64,000 nt of DNA from Sophora flavescens (lineage: Eukaryota; Streptophyta; Magnoliopsida; Fabales; Fabaceae): positions 171,304,518 through 171,368,517 of the forward strand of contig CM061067.1 in the NCBI GenBank assembly GCA_030762895.1, in the 5' to 3' direction. Below the pieces are notes generated by a model. It made no database searches, was not told the origin of the DNA, and worked only from the letters and a program-made list of their open reading frames with translations. The stretch's first letter is position 1. Each line of letters begins with the position of its first letter. Of this stretch, positions 12,828 to 23,821 are shown one piece after another. The position numbers and the translations under genes were made by a program.

Positions 12828-12997
12828 GGTGCTGGGCGGGTGGGTACCATAGTACCTTTACCCGCATCTATACCCATTCAAATTTATGGGTAATTACCCG
12901 TACTCGGACCCTTACCCATTGTGCAGGTAATTTATCTTAGCCATCATGGGAAATTTTTGTGGGTGTCCAATGGGTAGGGTACAAATTACCATCCCTA
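12342..12997. mobile_element. hAT-type MITE (TAGGGATGRCAATGGGTAGGG ends)
   Basis: The left end TAGGGATGACAATGGGTAGG is matched in inverse by the right end CCTACCCATT...CCATCCCTA. Flanking 8-mers TATCACAC (12334-12341) and CATCACAA (12998-13005) agree at 6 of 8 positions, consistent with an old 8-bp hAT target duplication. Subterminal regions are full of TACCCGT/ACGGGTA repeats in both orientations, as in hAT subterminal binding sites. Microsatellites have expanded inside it. Confidence 0.7.
12731..12824. repeat. Compound microsatellite (TAAA)n, (AT)n, (GT)15
   Basis: A TAAA-type run at 12731-12770, AT at about 12779-12794, then 15 GT units at 12795-12824. Confidence 0.95.
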
Positions 12998-13274
12998 CAT
13001 CACAAATCTAAAACCGCCTCACTCTCACTCCCTACAGTTTCAGACTTTTAGCCTTTGATCTCACTTCCTACACAAATTGAAGCTCTCGATCGACCTCAAG
13101 GTTTTCTTGTCTACTAGGGCCAACCTCTTCTCTCCTTGTTCTTAATTGTGCTTATGAGCTTCTCTTTCTAAAACCTTCTCCAGTCCTCCTCCTTCGACCC
13201 ATCCTCTAATTAATGTCATTCTACCTTTTCACCACCTCATATCAGAACCCCCATTGACACCACAACATCGTTAC
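12998..13274. other. Short spacer between two hAT-type MITEs
   Basis: Pyrimidine-rich, no frame longer than a few dozen codons; function not recognised. Confidence 0.4.
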
Positions 13275-13524
13275 TAGGGATGGCTAGCAATGGGTAGGGT
13301 ATTATAATACTCATCCCCATACCCGTATTTGAAAAAAAAAACTTACCCGGATCCATACCTACGTGAGTAGCAACTTTAGTACCCTTACCCGTACCACTCA
13401 CACCTGCACCCATTACCCGCGCGCACGTTAACTAAGAAAAAATAATAAAGAACATTATAACTCAATTAAAAAATCATCCAAAGATATTTCAAATTTACTC
13501 ATGAAACATTAGAAACCAAAGGTT
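13275..13524. mobile_element. hAT-type MITE, left part only
   Basis: Starts TAGGGATGGCTAGCAATGGG and follows the 12342-12997 copy through its TACCCG-rich subterminal region and AAGAAAAAATAATAAAGAAC interior. It then stops near 13524, where LTR sequence begins, so the LTR element has probably removed or separated its right half. Confidence 0.6.
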
Positions 13525-14754
13525 TAAAAGGAGGTTTGAAGGAAAAAGTCTTTTGAAAACAAAGATTTTCTTTTAGGTTTTACAAAAAGTTGTTCAAAAA
13601 TGGAAGGGTTTAGAGAAAATGCTCTCTTTGATAAATTTATTTGCAAAAGTTTTATATTTGGTTTAAAGTTGAGAAAAAGATTTCGGTGGTTTTCTAAGTT
13701 TTCATAAATGGATTTTCGAGAACAAAATTTTCGATGAAAACATATTTACAAGAACGAAAATTATTTATGACTTAAGGTTGAGAAACTTTTGAAGTTTTGT
13801 TTTTTTGATTTAGTTTTCACTGAACGAAAAACCAAGTGTAAAAGAGGAAAGTGGAAAGGACCTAGATTACCAAAACAACGGGCTAGATCTGGATTGACGA
13901 AGTACGGGCTAGAGTTCCTGTTTGAGTTTTTGAGGAAAGGAAAGGACCTAGATTGCAGAGATATCGGGATGAATTCGGAGTGCCGGTAAAGCCGGGCTAG
14001 TGTTCCTACTGAGAAGAACCTAGATTTCCGAGACATCGGGCTAGTGTTCGGTTGAGATTGAGGTGGTGAACCATTGTTTTGGTTGAAATCCTAAGTTGGT
14101 ATTAAAGTTTATTTAATACTTGAATAAAAGTAGTCGAGAGCTTTAATGCCTCGATGAAGAAAGAATGAAGCAAACCAAAAAAAAAAACAAAACGACAAAC
14201 CACTGTTTTGCATGCATAGTCTGGCCAATGTGCCGTTGTGGGAGACATGCTATTGTGTATCGAGCTACGGTTTCACAAAGGGTGAACTGAGAAATTGGAT
14301 AGTTACGGACCATAGATAGATCCTTTAGTCTTTGGGTCTATTAGGGACATTCGAGCTCGAAAACCCACGGAAGGCTCGGGCATTTGCAACCTCGGGCCGT
14401 GGAAATCGGTTACCCAGCATATAATGTACTCAATCAAGAACTATTCAATATTATTTAGGTGAGACGCGATACCCTAGAACAATTGAGGATCAGACCTAAA
14501 TTGAGAGGCCAACCCAACGCAAAACACTTGTGTTATAGGCATTATCACGGCCTATCATGCTCGACGAAGGGAACTTAGGATCTCCGGAGAATTATGAGTT
14601 AGATAGTGAATATTGAAGTGACATGAAAGGTTTTACAAAATTGCATTTGGTTGCCGGGAATGAATCCCTGTGAAATAATTATGATGTTATATTATGTTTT
14701 GTCGTCATATGTGGTTGTCTTGTGAGTCGTGTATGTTACTACCATGAAAAAACT

Positions 14755-14772
14755 CATATATTGGTATCTCAC
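14755..14772 (+). promoter_or_regulatory. Conserved LTR block
   Basis: Reads CATATATTGGTATCTCAC. About 75 bases further, GTGTACAG precedes an ATG, the same layout as in the LTRs at 50.4 and 59.7 kb, but here no long frame follows. Confidence 0.5.
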
Positions 14773-14923
14773 CATTACGTTATTTATGTTTGGTTTTCTA
14801 TTTTTGTGGTATACTATTTTCGTGTACAGATGAGGCAGAGAAGTTCCCAACTTCACTCGGGGATATTAGTCCCAATCCTTGAAGATGTCTGATGTCAGTT
14901 AAAATGGTGAGAACCATAGGGGT

Positions 14924-16267
14924 TGATGAGTGTGATTTCACCTCATATTTCTTTATCATATTGCATGAATTTTCAAGTAGTTTAGGTATTTTTAATTTGA
15001 TTTTTGTTAGTTTTTACCTTGGAACGGGTAAGGTGGTTTTATGGTGTTTGTGTGCAGGAATTGAAGATTAAAATGCTCAGGATCAGTTATGTTGGAACAT
15101 GCACAAAGACGGGGCTTGAAATACAAGAAAAATGAGCCAAACAGAGCCTATCACGGTCTGGCCGTGATAGGCATCACGGCCATGATCGAGTAGGACTGGA
15201 AAGAAAGAAGGTTGAATTTAGAATCGGACCCTCACAGGCAGAACTGATCACGGTTAGGCCGTGATGGTGCTCACAGCCGTGATAGAGCAAGCAGTGAGGC
15301 CATCTCCATGTCAGAACTAATCACGGCTAGGCCGTGACGTGCAATATCTGGATTTTTAATTGCTGATTTGATCTGATTTTGCAGCTTGGGATTCAAGTTA
15401 CCGTACATTATAAATAGGCCTCTAAGGCTTGAAAATAGGGATCCCTGGGGCTGCTACCTTAGGCAAAAACTAGGATTTCTCTTCTTCTCAATTTCTTCTC
15501 TTCTGTTAGGTTTTCTTTTTGTGCTTTTGATAATCAAGCTTGCTATAAACAAGGCAATGCTTGAGTAGTCTTTTTATTTCTAGGAATTGCGGCTATGCCC
15601 AAGATTTGTTTTATGTTATGAATTGGCGTTTTACTCCTTGTTAATTTCAATTCGCTTTCGATTTAATTCCTATTGCATGAATTACTTGTGAATTTGGTGC
15701 GCACTTATTTGCGTGTCATTGATACTCTAAGGAGGAACCTAGCGGTGAGCTTATGTATTGGATCTATAGGAATCAAACTTAGGACTTAAATCATGAGAGT
15801 TAGAAGAGGTCCTTCGAGGGTTCACTGAATTGTCACAAAGCTTAAAGGGTTCGATTTAAATTCAATTACCACGAGAGTATGGGTTGGTTTAATTGGGCAC
15901 GGTTCTTGTATCCCGAGAGGGAACATTAACTTATTTAGGATAAATTCACCTTCAAAGTAAATTTCTATAATTAACAAGAGGGGTAGTCAATTTAGTAACA
16001 TGAGCAGTCTTGTTGGTAACCCAATTCCTGGGAATTTCTTTTGATATTTAAAAATCTCATATTTGATTTACTTTCCTATTTTGTTTGATTGCATTTAAGA
16101 TATTTTATTTGTTAGTTAATCTTTTAAAAACCACATCTTTTCCAAATCTTTTTCTAGTCCAGTTTAATTGATTTAATAATTGATAGTTATTTAAGATCAC
16201 GGTCCCTGTGGATTCGATCTTTTTATTGCTTGACGATGAAGCCGTTCAATTGCGGATTCGAGCCCAT
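14924..16267 (+). mobile_element. Probable solo LTR with palindromic U3, inserted in the older LTR
   Basis: The 7-mer TAGGGGT occurs just before (14917-14923) and just after (16268-16274) this block. The block starts TGATGAGTGTGATTTCACC and has the Athila-type LTR layout: GC-rich palindromes such as CACGGTCTGGCCGTGAT (about 15150-15330), then a TATA box (TATAAATAGG, 15409-15418), then a long transcribed-type leader. Its right end does not finish in CA, so the exact right border is uncertain. Confidence 0.55.
15409..15416 (+). promoter_or_regulatory. TATA box of the solo LTR
   Basis: TATAAATAGG about 80 bases downstream of the last CACGG...CCGTG palindrome, the same spacing pattern as in the Athila-like LTRs at 35367 and 44005. 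Confidence 0.55.
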
Positions 16268-16874
16268 TAGGGGTCTTCCCTAGGAATATCTTTTAGAACG
16301 ACCAGCTTAGGTTTTTGAGACGTTATTGATTAATGATAGTATGTATGTTCATGGCTCGGAGAGCCTTTATTTTGGATGCAATGGTTATGGCTTGGAGAGC
16401 TTTTCTTTTGGATGGAAATCTAAGATTTTCCTTTTGGTCATGTATAGTTTGTTGATGTAAATATTTTCAGAATAACACCATCTTGATGTATTTTTGTATA
16501 ACTGAAACTTCTGGGATTAAAATATAAATATTTTAGCAGGTGTTTTTATTTTTGGGATGTTGGAATTACAGAGGAGACTCTGTCGAAATTTTTGTAAGCC
16601 TGTGTGCCAGTCATGGCTTAGGTTTTGAGTCGTGACAAATATTATATATATATATGACCCCAGAATCTATACAATGATAGATGAAAATGTCGTGTTATTA
16701 TTTTAAAATAGGTTTAAGTCTTACCACAACCGTAGAAAAAAATTTTATACCCACTTTAATGACCTATTGAGAATTACACGAGATATTTTCCGAAAGCAAC
16801 CAGCAATTATTATTTTATTTTAATACGTTATTATGAAATTGAGTTAGTCATGTAATGACCAAGGGGGTGTTACA

Positions 16875-17314
16875 ATATTCACTCCCGCATATTGCAAAAC
16901 ATGGCTCGTGCAATTATTTGGCAAAACTAAATTGAAACGCGACCAATTATACCATTGAATTCAGATTGCGTAAGAGAACCTACATTGCTAAAAAAAATGT
17001 GATCTATTGACTTGAGATCTTCCTAAAAAAAGTATGCATCATAGATTATCCTTATAGCACTCCAATACTGAAACGCGGCTTATAAATTACTGAGAATTAT
17101 TAGCCTAAGGTACATAGGTTGATATCATATGAACAAAAATAAGTCTTCTTCTGATTAGTACAATTTTTTCATATATTCGTATATGAAAATTTAAATTGGT
17201 GCTATATATTGAAGAGTCATATTTGTTGAAAGATGACTTAATTACGAATTATCATCTCATATATTATATTGTAAATTATTTAATAAATTCTCACTGGTTT
17301 TAGCACATTTGTTC

Positions 17315-17347
<33 letters not shown>

Positions 17348-17733
17348 TCTTTCTCTCTATCTCTCCCTCTCTCTCTATCTCCCCTTCTCTCTCTCTTCTT
17401 TCTGGAAGTTGATAATTTGAAGCTCCTCAACCATTTATCACCACTCAGCCGATCTACATGAAGGATTCACATATATAACTTCAAAACATTGAAATTATAA
17501 GTAAATATGTAAATAAAAAAGATGCCCTTTATTTGAAGTACATAAAAAAGACATTACATATATAAAGCAAACAAATGCGATAACAACACAAGCCGGGCTA
17601 GAAATTGAAAATCCAAGCCCTAATCAGTCTCAATCATGAAACTGATTAGCTTGTATTGACTGGACATTAAACAACGATAAAAAAGTTTAAAATAAATAAC
17701 TTTGGGCATCTTCCAGGGAGGACCTGAAGAGGA
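16875..17733. other. 3' flank of the MADS gene, no gene seen
   Basis: AT-rich. Contains the CAT/CT microsatellite at 17316-17402. On the minus strand AATAAA (plus 17528-17533 reads TTTATT) lies about 200 bases beyond the MADS stop codon and could be its polyadenylation signal. Confidence 0.4.
17316..17402. repeat. (CAT)n followed by CT-rich microsatellite
   Basis: About ten CAT units, then CTCTCT/ATCTC-rich DNA to 17402. Confidence 0.95.
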
Positions 17734-18477
17734 TCAAAAGAACCCAACATGTCCATATCCCCCCATATTGTTGAAGCCAGGGTGGCGCATCAACATGGTC
17801 CCATCAAACATGTGACCTTGCAGCATCATAGGGTTTTGAAGCATCTGCGCGGGGGGATCCAGAAACAGTTGAGGTGGAGGAGCACATGGTGGCTGAAGAT
17901 GATGGAGAGGGGTGGAGGAGGAACCACCTACAAAAAGCTGAGCGGTTGGGTTTGCAGCAGTCTGAATCATGAGCCTATCAGTATGACGAGTAACATTCTT
18001 CTTCAGCTCCTCCAACGCCAACTTGAACTGATCAAGTTGAGCCTTGTTCATGTCATCAATGGGAGAGGCCCACCAGAACTGAGCTTGGGTTGTCTTGATC
18101 AAACGGTTCAGTTCCTCGACGCATCTCTTCTCAGTATCAAGTTGACTAGTGATTTGGGTGAGCTGTGCATTGAGCTCGCGCACGTTGGCGCTGCGGTGAG
18201 CCTCAATGAATTGCATGGTGCCAGAGTTCTGGGGTGGGACCTGAGTCAGATAGCGATCTATGACCGCATCAACATTGGGGTGGCCAAAAGAGAAGACCTT
18301 CTCACCGGGTGAGAACACAATGATAGCAACATCAGCACCACAATTGGTGCCAAGCTCACTGGCTTTCTTGAAAAGCCCGCTGCGGCGTTTGGAGAAAGTC
18401 ACCCGGAGATTGCTTTCGTTGATCATCTTCTTCATCTCAATCTTTTGGCGACCCATGCTCTTCCTTGGGTTTGACAT
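17734..18477 (-). CDS. AGL62-like: Type I (M-alpha) MADS-box transcription factor, AGL62-like
   Basis: A single uninterrupted exon of 247 codons, normal for plant type I MADS genes. The MADS domain occupies about residues 8-68: it opens MGRQKIEMKKM, has the DNA-binding core VTFSKRRSGLFKKASEL, and continues ADVAIIVFSPGEKVFSFGHP, the signature of the AGL62/AGL61/AGL23 group. Residues about 95-160 are coiled-coil-prone with the group's FWW motif and LDQFKLALEELKKNV helix, likely a dimerisation region. The C-terminal third is Pro/Met/Gln-rich and low complexity. Family members act in the nucleus in female gametophyte and endosperm development, usually as heterodimers with M-gamma partners; that role here is inference. 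I chose the ATG at 18477 (MSNPRKS) over the in-frame ATG at 18552, because the added 25 residues read through a tandemly duplicated 5' leader. ELGTNCGAD, where relatives often have Cys-x-x-Cys, is a small oddity. The frame is intact despite the transposon surroundings. Confidence 0.93.
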   Translation of the reverse strand: MSNPRKSMGRQKIEMKKMINESNLRVTFSKRRSGLFKKASELGTNCGADVAIIVFSPGEKVFSFGHPNVDAVIDRYLTQVPPQNSGTMQFIEAHRSANVRELNAQLTQITSQLDTEKRCVEELNRLIKTTQAQFWWASPIDDMNKAQLDQFKLALEELKKNVTRHTDRLMIQTAANPTAQLFVGGSSSTPLHHLQPPCAPPPQLFLDPPAQMLQNPMMLQGHMFDGTMLMRHPGFNNMGGYGHVGFF

Positions 18478-18502
18478 GGCTGATTGGAAAAGAATAGGAA
18501 AA

Positions 18503-18549
18503 TATGGGGATAGGCTACGAATGGCACACAAATTATGGGGATAGGCTAC
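18503..18549. repeat. 16-bp direct repeat in the MADS 5' leader
   Basis: TATGGGGATAGGCTAC occurs at 18503-18518 and again at 18534-18549, period 31. A 31-base period is not a multiple of three, which argues that this stretch is untranslated leader. Confidence 0.8.
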
Positions 18550-18584
18550 CAATAGGACATAGAAATGGACTGTGAAGGGGTCTT

Positions 18585-18592
18585 GTTTATAG
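18585..18592 (-). promoter_or_regulatory. Candidate TATA box of the MADS gene
   Basis: The minus strand reads GGCTATAAACAAG, 108 bases before the chosen ATG, leaving a short leader of roughly 75 bases. No other TATA-like element is as well placed. Confidence 0.5.
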
Positions 18593-19019
18593 CCATTTCA
18601 CATAGATAGTAGTCTCACATACTTTGTGTTTGGCAATGCAAACCAACACGCGACTGTCATACCTTTTCGTGGCATTAAAATTGTTTGTGGATGGAGAGAT
18701 TCGGAAATCCCCCTTGAATGTCGTATATGGCAGGAACTTCAATGTAAAGGAATGGCTTCCTCACTCGTATTACTTTTGTTTAGGTAAAATGTATATGGAA
18801 ATTGCCATCGATATGCTTGATCTTATCTTTTTTTTTTTATTTGCATTATATATACAAAGAACAAATATTTGAGTTTAATTTTGACTGTAAATTTTTTTAC
18901 ATCGACAACCAATCAAAAATTATCCTAAAAGTTAGAATTGTAATAGTTCATGATTAGTTGATAATGTAAAGTATAACAATAAATCCAAAAACTTTTTTCG
19001 CTAGAAACAAATGGGTATT
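18593..19019. other. Upstream flank of the MADS gene
   Basis: AT-rich, no coding support. A plus-strand 82-codon frame here (18624-18872) matches nothing and ends in a T-run; it is not called. Confidence 0.4.
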
Positions 19020-19287
19020 TTTCTTTTTGGTCCAAAATATAAGAAACATGCATCAATTTTCAGTTTTTCACACATATTAAATGTTAATTTCCAATATTAC
19101 CCTCATATATAATATGATCTATACTTATGAGATATATCAATGTTTCATACAAGTGAGTTTGTTCATTAATTAGAAGGGATATTTTTGGAAATTTATATGA
19201 ATATTAATTACAATTAACTCATTTCAATGCATTTACTTGGTCTGTGTGTTTTAGGGTTTTGTTTCTTATATTAAAGATCGGAGGTAG
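19020..19287. mobile_element. Possible Stowaway-type MITE, degraded
   Basis: The right end, read inversely, is TACTACCTCCGATCTTTAAT then ATAAGAAACAAAACCC. The left end reads GGTCCAAAATATAAGAAACA. Stowaway ends are CTCCCTCCGTCCC followed by an ATAAG block, with a TA target. The left terminus has drifted, so the call is tentative. Confidence 0.45.
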
Positions 19288-19766
19288 TATTATAGTAATA
19301 ATATATCAAAGATGTTTGCGAATAGAAATTTTTTTTTGCGAATAGATGCGATGATTGATAATATTCCTAAGGTCTTTTACAAAAATAAATTCGTACCAAT
19401 GAGCATTTCTCTAAATCCAAATCAAAATCATGATGCACAAACAAAATCAAAATAGTTTGGACTATCTTATTTTTATTTTGTTAAAATAGTGATTGAATTC
19501 AAAATTCAAACAAAAAAAATTAAAAAAGTAATTAAATTCCTGGTCTTATTATATTAATTTATAAAGGAATAATTAAGATTTTGAAATTAATGTGTTAAAA
19601 GTACTCAAGAATCTATGATTAAATGTATCGAGTCTTAATAATTAAGACTCACTATTAATTGTTTATTTCTCACTTCATGACAAATGTGAGGTAATTACTA
19701 GTCGTGGATTTTATAAAAATAAAAATGCAAAATGCTGAATTATACGAGAAACTTTTGTAGAAGGGT
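19288..19766. other. AT-rich spacer, nothing recognised
   Basis: No coding frame or repeat structure seen before the target duplication at 19767. Confidence 0.4.
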
Positions 19767-20510
19767 CATACTGTAACATCCCCTTGGGCATTACCTTGTG
19801 AACAGGTGCACAAAAAACATTAAAAGCAATTTGCTGGTTGCTTTCGGAAAATATAATTTTCTAGTTACTTATCCCTTTCAAAATTAGTGATATAATTTTT
19901 TCTTTTTCTTTTACTCCACGTACAATCCAACACCATTAACATAATATACATAAGTATCATAAGAGTTTTACACTTAGACCTTCACATAATAGGTCATCTC
20001 CCAAGGTCATAACATAAGAATATAAAGACATAACTACAACGTAGCGGTAGTCTGCCACCACAATCCAACAAGGATGGCTCTTAGTAGCCAAGTCCACATA
20101 CTAATAAATACCAAAAGTCCTACAGTTGGTCAATACGATTAATCGTTGTTGGGAAGACCACCATGGTTCTCCCAACCTATCGAAATATCCGGGGAGGATA
20201 CCTCTATTCCTAATCTACAAGAAAACTGCTAAGTAACCAGAGAGGTGGTAAAGGCATCTCAACGGTCAAAGTCTAATTCGTACGTGATGTAGGTCCTGAA
20301 TTAGTACCCTCAATGATACAAACTAGTCCGGTGTAAGTGGCACTCCTAGATCCCGTGTTGATCACCCAAGCCTCACCATTGTCGGCATTCACACAGATCG
20401 AGGATCTGTTCCTTAAGTACGACAGATTTGTCTCCTCGGAATTCATTTGTACTCATATATATATATATATATACACACACAGTAGAGGAAACAACAACAA
20501 ATATGAAAGG

Positions 20511-20528
20511 GTGAGATACCAATATATG
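20511..20528 (-). promoter_or_regulatory. Conserved LTR block
   Basis: The minus strand reads CATATATTGGTATCTCAC, identical to the plus-strand copies at 14755 and 50447. Confidence 0.6.
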
Positions 20529-20557
20529 AGTTTTCATAAGACAACCACATGCACAAC

Positions 20558-22062
20558 TGTTGATTCACTGGCAAGTGTACCGGGTCGTCGCAAGTAATAA
20601 AATAAACACGGTAAGTAATTACCGAGGTCGAACTCAGGGATTGGGCTACCAATTCGACTAATCCGCGGGAAATCAGATACGTTTGGTCAAGTTACAGAAG
20701 GTGGTTGAGAGAGAAGATAGGATTGAATTCAAATTAACAAATCTAATAAAATAATTAACTAAAAATCTGAAATTAAAATATCCAAGGTCTCAAATCCACC
20801 TACCCAATCATGTATAGTACCCAAGTGATGATGAATTCCTCCCTAAGTTCAATTATAATGTCAACCGGGACCCCCAAATTCTCCTATATCCACTGTCGTG
20901 CTCAATAGGACGTATTCGACGATTGGATTAATTACTTACTAGGTCTCATAATCCTAATCTCGAATTCTATTAATTCTTGTTCCATATAAGGTTGAACTAA
21001 TCTCCTAAATCCACTGTCGTGCTCATTATTCTATTAGTGATCCCAATCCAAGTTCTAAAACGCGAATCGCCGATCGGCCTCAAACACGTTTAACTAGTCA
21101 ATCACGCAACACATATGATCAACGCAATCAAATCAGAATTGGAAAACATTCATTGAGAGAAGGGGAGAAAAACATACATCACATGAACACTATACCGCCA
21201 TGGGCGGCTTCATTGATCCCTCGGACGAGGGGATTGGTTCCTCATGCCTGTGACGACGTACAATCGGACATAATCTCCATATCAAAATAAGAAAAAGAAA
21301 AAGGGAGACGCAGCTCCAAAGGGAAAAGAATCTGGCCTAAACGCTACTCTACAGTGGAAAAAACTAGGATTCGGATCTGGATCCAAAGCTCTCCAAAACT
21401 CTCCCAAAACTGATCTGAAACAGCCTATAAATAGGGATTCTGGTTCTCGGCCGCTCGCGGGGCGAACAAACTTTCGCGAGGCGAATCATTAGTTTTGGCG
21501 CGCTTTCAATTTGGATTCTCGCGAGGCAAGAGTATGTTCGCGGGGCGAGTCTTCCAACTTCAATCTATCACAGCCGTGACCTTAATCACGGCTAGGCCGT
21601 GATGGTCTCTGTCTTCCAGGGTCTTCAGGCTATCGCGGGGCGAGCTTCCTCTCGCGTGGCGAATTTCAGTTTTGGCTCCATCCTGAGTTTGAATGATCGC
21701 GTGGCGAGAATATTCTCGCGGGGCGAGACAGAATTGATGACGTTGCTGCTTAGCTGATCTTCAGACTCGCAAGGCGAGAATCCACTCGCGGGGCGAGCAT
21801 CTCCAGAATGGCAATTTCCACTATTTCTTGACTTTCCTTGACTCCCGGAGCTTCACTTCTAACCTGAAACAATAAAAAGACACAAAAAACGTAATTCTAT
21901 TCAAAATAGACTAAAAACTACTAAAAATGCCTAGAACGAGTAAAAGTCTGCTTAGGAATAAAACAAGGCCAAATTTGGGCGAAAACGAGATTGAACTCGA
22001 ATAATTTGCACAAAAACCACAGTCCATCTAGTTATAAAACTAGATAAGCCAAAGGCTTATCA
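20558..22062 (-). repeat. LTR of the non-autonomous Athila-like element (downstream copy)
   Basis: TGTTGATTCACTGG to CTTATCA, 1505 bp. On the minus strand it contains a U3 with CG-rich palindromes (about 21452-21800), then the TATA-type sequence CTATAAATAGGG read from the plus strand at about 21425-21436, placed in the opposite sense. The outer end carries the hairpin GATAAGCC/GGCTTATC in full. Confidence 0.88.
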
Positions 22063-23525
22063 AAACACCCCAAACTTAAACCTTGCTTGTCCCCAAGCAA
22101 GCTAAAACTCAAAAAGGACTCAAGACTTGGCAAGCTTAAGGGAATCAATCGATTTCGCACAAATTTCATGCACTCAAAACAGTTTTTTTTTCTCCAACGA
22201 TTGCCCCCCTACATTAACGTAATCCCCACATTCATTTACTTTAAACAATCGAGAACTTCATCATTCATGCAATCATTAATCTAAGTTGAGGATCAAAGTC
22301 ACACACAAAAGGAAGATCACCAATTTCAAACAATTGCCTTCCTCACAAGGGTATGTAAAATTTCACTCATTCGCTCAAATTCGTCCAGGCTATCAACTTT
22401 TCCCTCAATTTCACATTCCAAGAGCACTTCCCATGAATTTGATTTTCATCTCAAAAATAGTTCCCACAGAAACATGCATGCAACATCAGAAGGTCTTTTA
22501 AAGGTTGTAATGGGGCCTGGCTCAAGGTAGGATATTCAAGGATATTAGGCTTGAGTCCCTAGGAACTAAGAGAGCATGAGCATTTGACACATATTCCACT
22601 CAAATTCCTTTTTCCATTTTTTTTTTTTGCCTCGGGTGACTACAACCTTTTCCTTGCTATTTTTTTTTTTTTTCTGTTTTGCCCCTTTTCTTTTGGCAAT
22701 TTTTTTTAATCAACCTTTATTTTTCTTTTTCTCACCCCCAATATGACACATCACCTTGTAGCCACCCCAAACTTAGTTCCTCACAACCATTCTCTTGCTA
22801 CGCTTCCATGCTTTCCTAATCCTAAGATTGGGTTAACATGGTTTTTCAGATTTTGGCTTGTAATATAGGGTCATCAAGAAACAATAGGTCAATTAGGCTC
22901 AATGTGGCTAACTAGGGCACATGCATCAGGGATGGTCCTTTTTAGGCCAAGTAGTTATTCAAAGAAAATTGCCTAAATCATTTGATGCAACATATAAACA
23001 TGCAAACCATGAAGAGATTCAAGCAAATTCGGGAAAGTGCAACTTAATAGTGATTCACACAATCAAAAACAAAGTTGGAGGCTCAAATCCTCACCTGGAC
23101 ATTTTTGCAAATTGTTTGACCGAGATACAATTCCTAGTGTGTGCACCCCCTCACCCCAAACTTATTATAAATCAAGTAATCACAATAAAACTCTCAAAGT
23201 TCAGTTTTCAATTTTTCACATGGGGATCAATTTTTCTAATTTCAGAACCTAGGGGGAAATCATCAATGGTCAAATCAATTCATGCAATCAATCTATGCTT
23301 AATTTAATTAAAATCCAACAAGCTTGCCGACACACTATTCATACAAAAACTCTTGATCTTCTCAAATTATTCAAGAGTGACAAACAAAAACACAAAAACA
23401 AAAACAAAAACAAAACAAGAGGAGAGGAGAGGGTGCTCCTTGATCAAGTTTCCATGGTTGCCTCCTCATCCAATTATTATCCCGGGCTCCCTTCTGTTGC
23501 ATAGCATCTTGGAAGAACTCCTGCA
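22063..23525 (-). other. 3' untranslated spacer and PPT of the Athila-like derivative
   Basis: On the minus strand this region matches the spacer at about 41990-43360 of the fuller element: the GGGGTGAGGGGGTGCACACA stretch, GGAGGCTCAAATCCTCACCT (plus strand), the CTTGCTTG...CAAGCAAG hairpin, and the PPT (AAGTTTGGGGTGTTT) against the LTR. No coding region is supported; the open plus-strand frames (for example 22921-23307) lie antisense to this spacer. Confidence 0.7.
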
Positions 23526-23785
23526 AATTAAAACCTTAAGTACAGATTCGCGAGGCGAGAGACCACTCGCGAGGCAAATCTGGAAAATTGTTATTCACAC
23601 TTTCCAGAATAGTGAAGCGAGTAGTATCTCGCGAGGCGAATCTGGAATTCCAACAGATGATGATGCCCAGAATCGCGAGGCGAAAGTAGACCTCGCGACG
23701 CGAGACAGAAACGTGAGTAAGCCGCTGAGGTTCAGGGCTTCTGTCTCGCGCGACCACAGTGGATTCGCGTGGCGAATCAAGTTTT
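23526..23785. repeat. GC-rich palindrome cluster inside the element interior
   Basis: Repeated TCGCGAGGCGA-type palindromes (for example near 23550, 23630, 23675, 23690 and 23765). This motif type otherwise sits in the U3 of this LTR family, and the matching place in the fuller element (about 41960-42010) has none. Confidence 0.75.
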
Positions 23786-23821
23786 TTTTTAATATATATA
23801 TATAGATGAAAATGACAGAAA

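Larger units (their letters stand above)
13525..16874 (+). mobile_element. Truncated LTR (plus orientation) of the TGTAAC-type long-LTR family
   Basis: The right end AAGGGGGTGTTACA (to 16874) and the preceding ATTTTCCGAAAGCAACCAGC match, in inverse, the starts of the LTRs at 5005 and 19772, so this copy is in the opposite orientation. Its left part contains TTTTCACTGAACGAAAA, as in the LTR at 49690, and the block CATATATTGGTATCTCAC at 14755-14772. The left TGTAAC end is missing. No internal region follows, so it is a solo or truncated LTR. It is interrupted at 14924-16267. Confidence 0.6.

Noticed and set aside
17749..18544. Two plus-strand frames opposite the MADS gene
   Set aside because: Antisense shadows of a well-supported gene.
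18478..18552. Upstream in-frame ATG adding 25 residues to the MADS protein
   Set aside because: The region is a duplicated leader with a 31-base period, and MADS proteins of this group start close to the MADS domain.
22921..23307. 128-codon plus-strand frame
   Set aside because: Lies antisense to the Athila 3' spacer, which is non-coding in the fuller copy.
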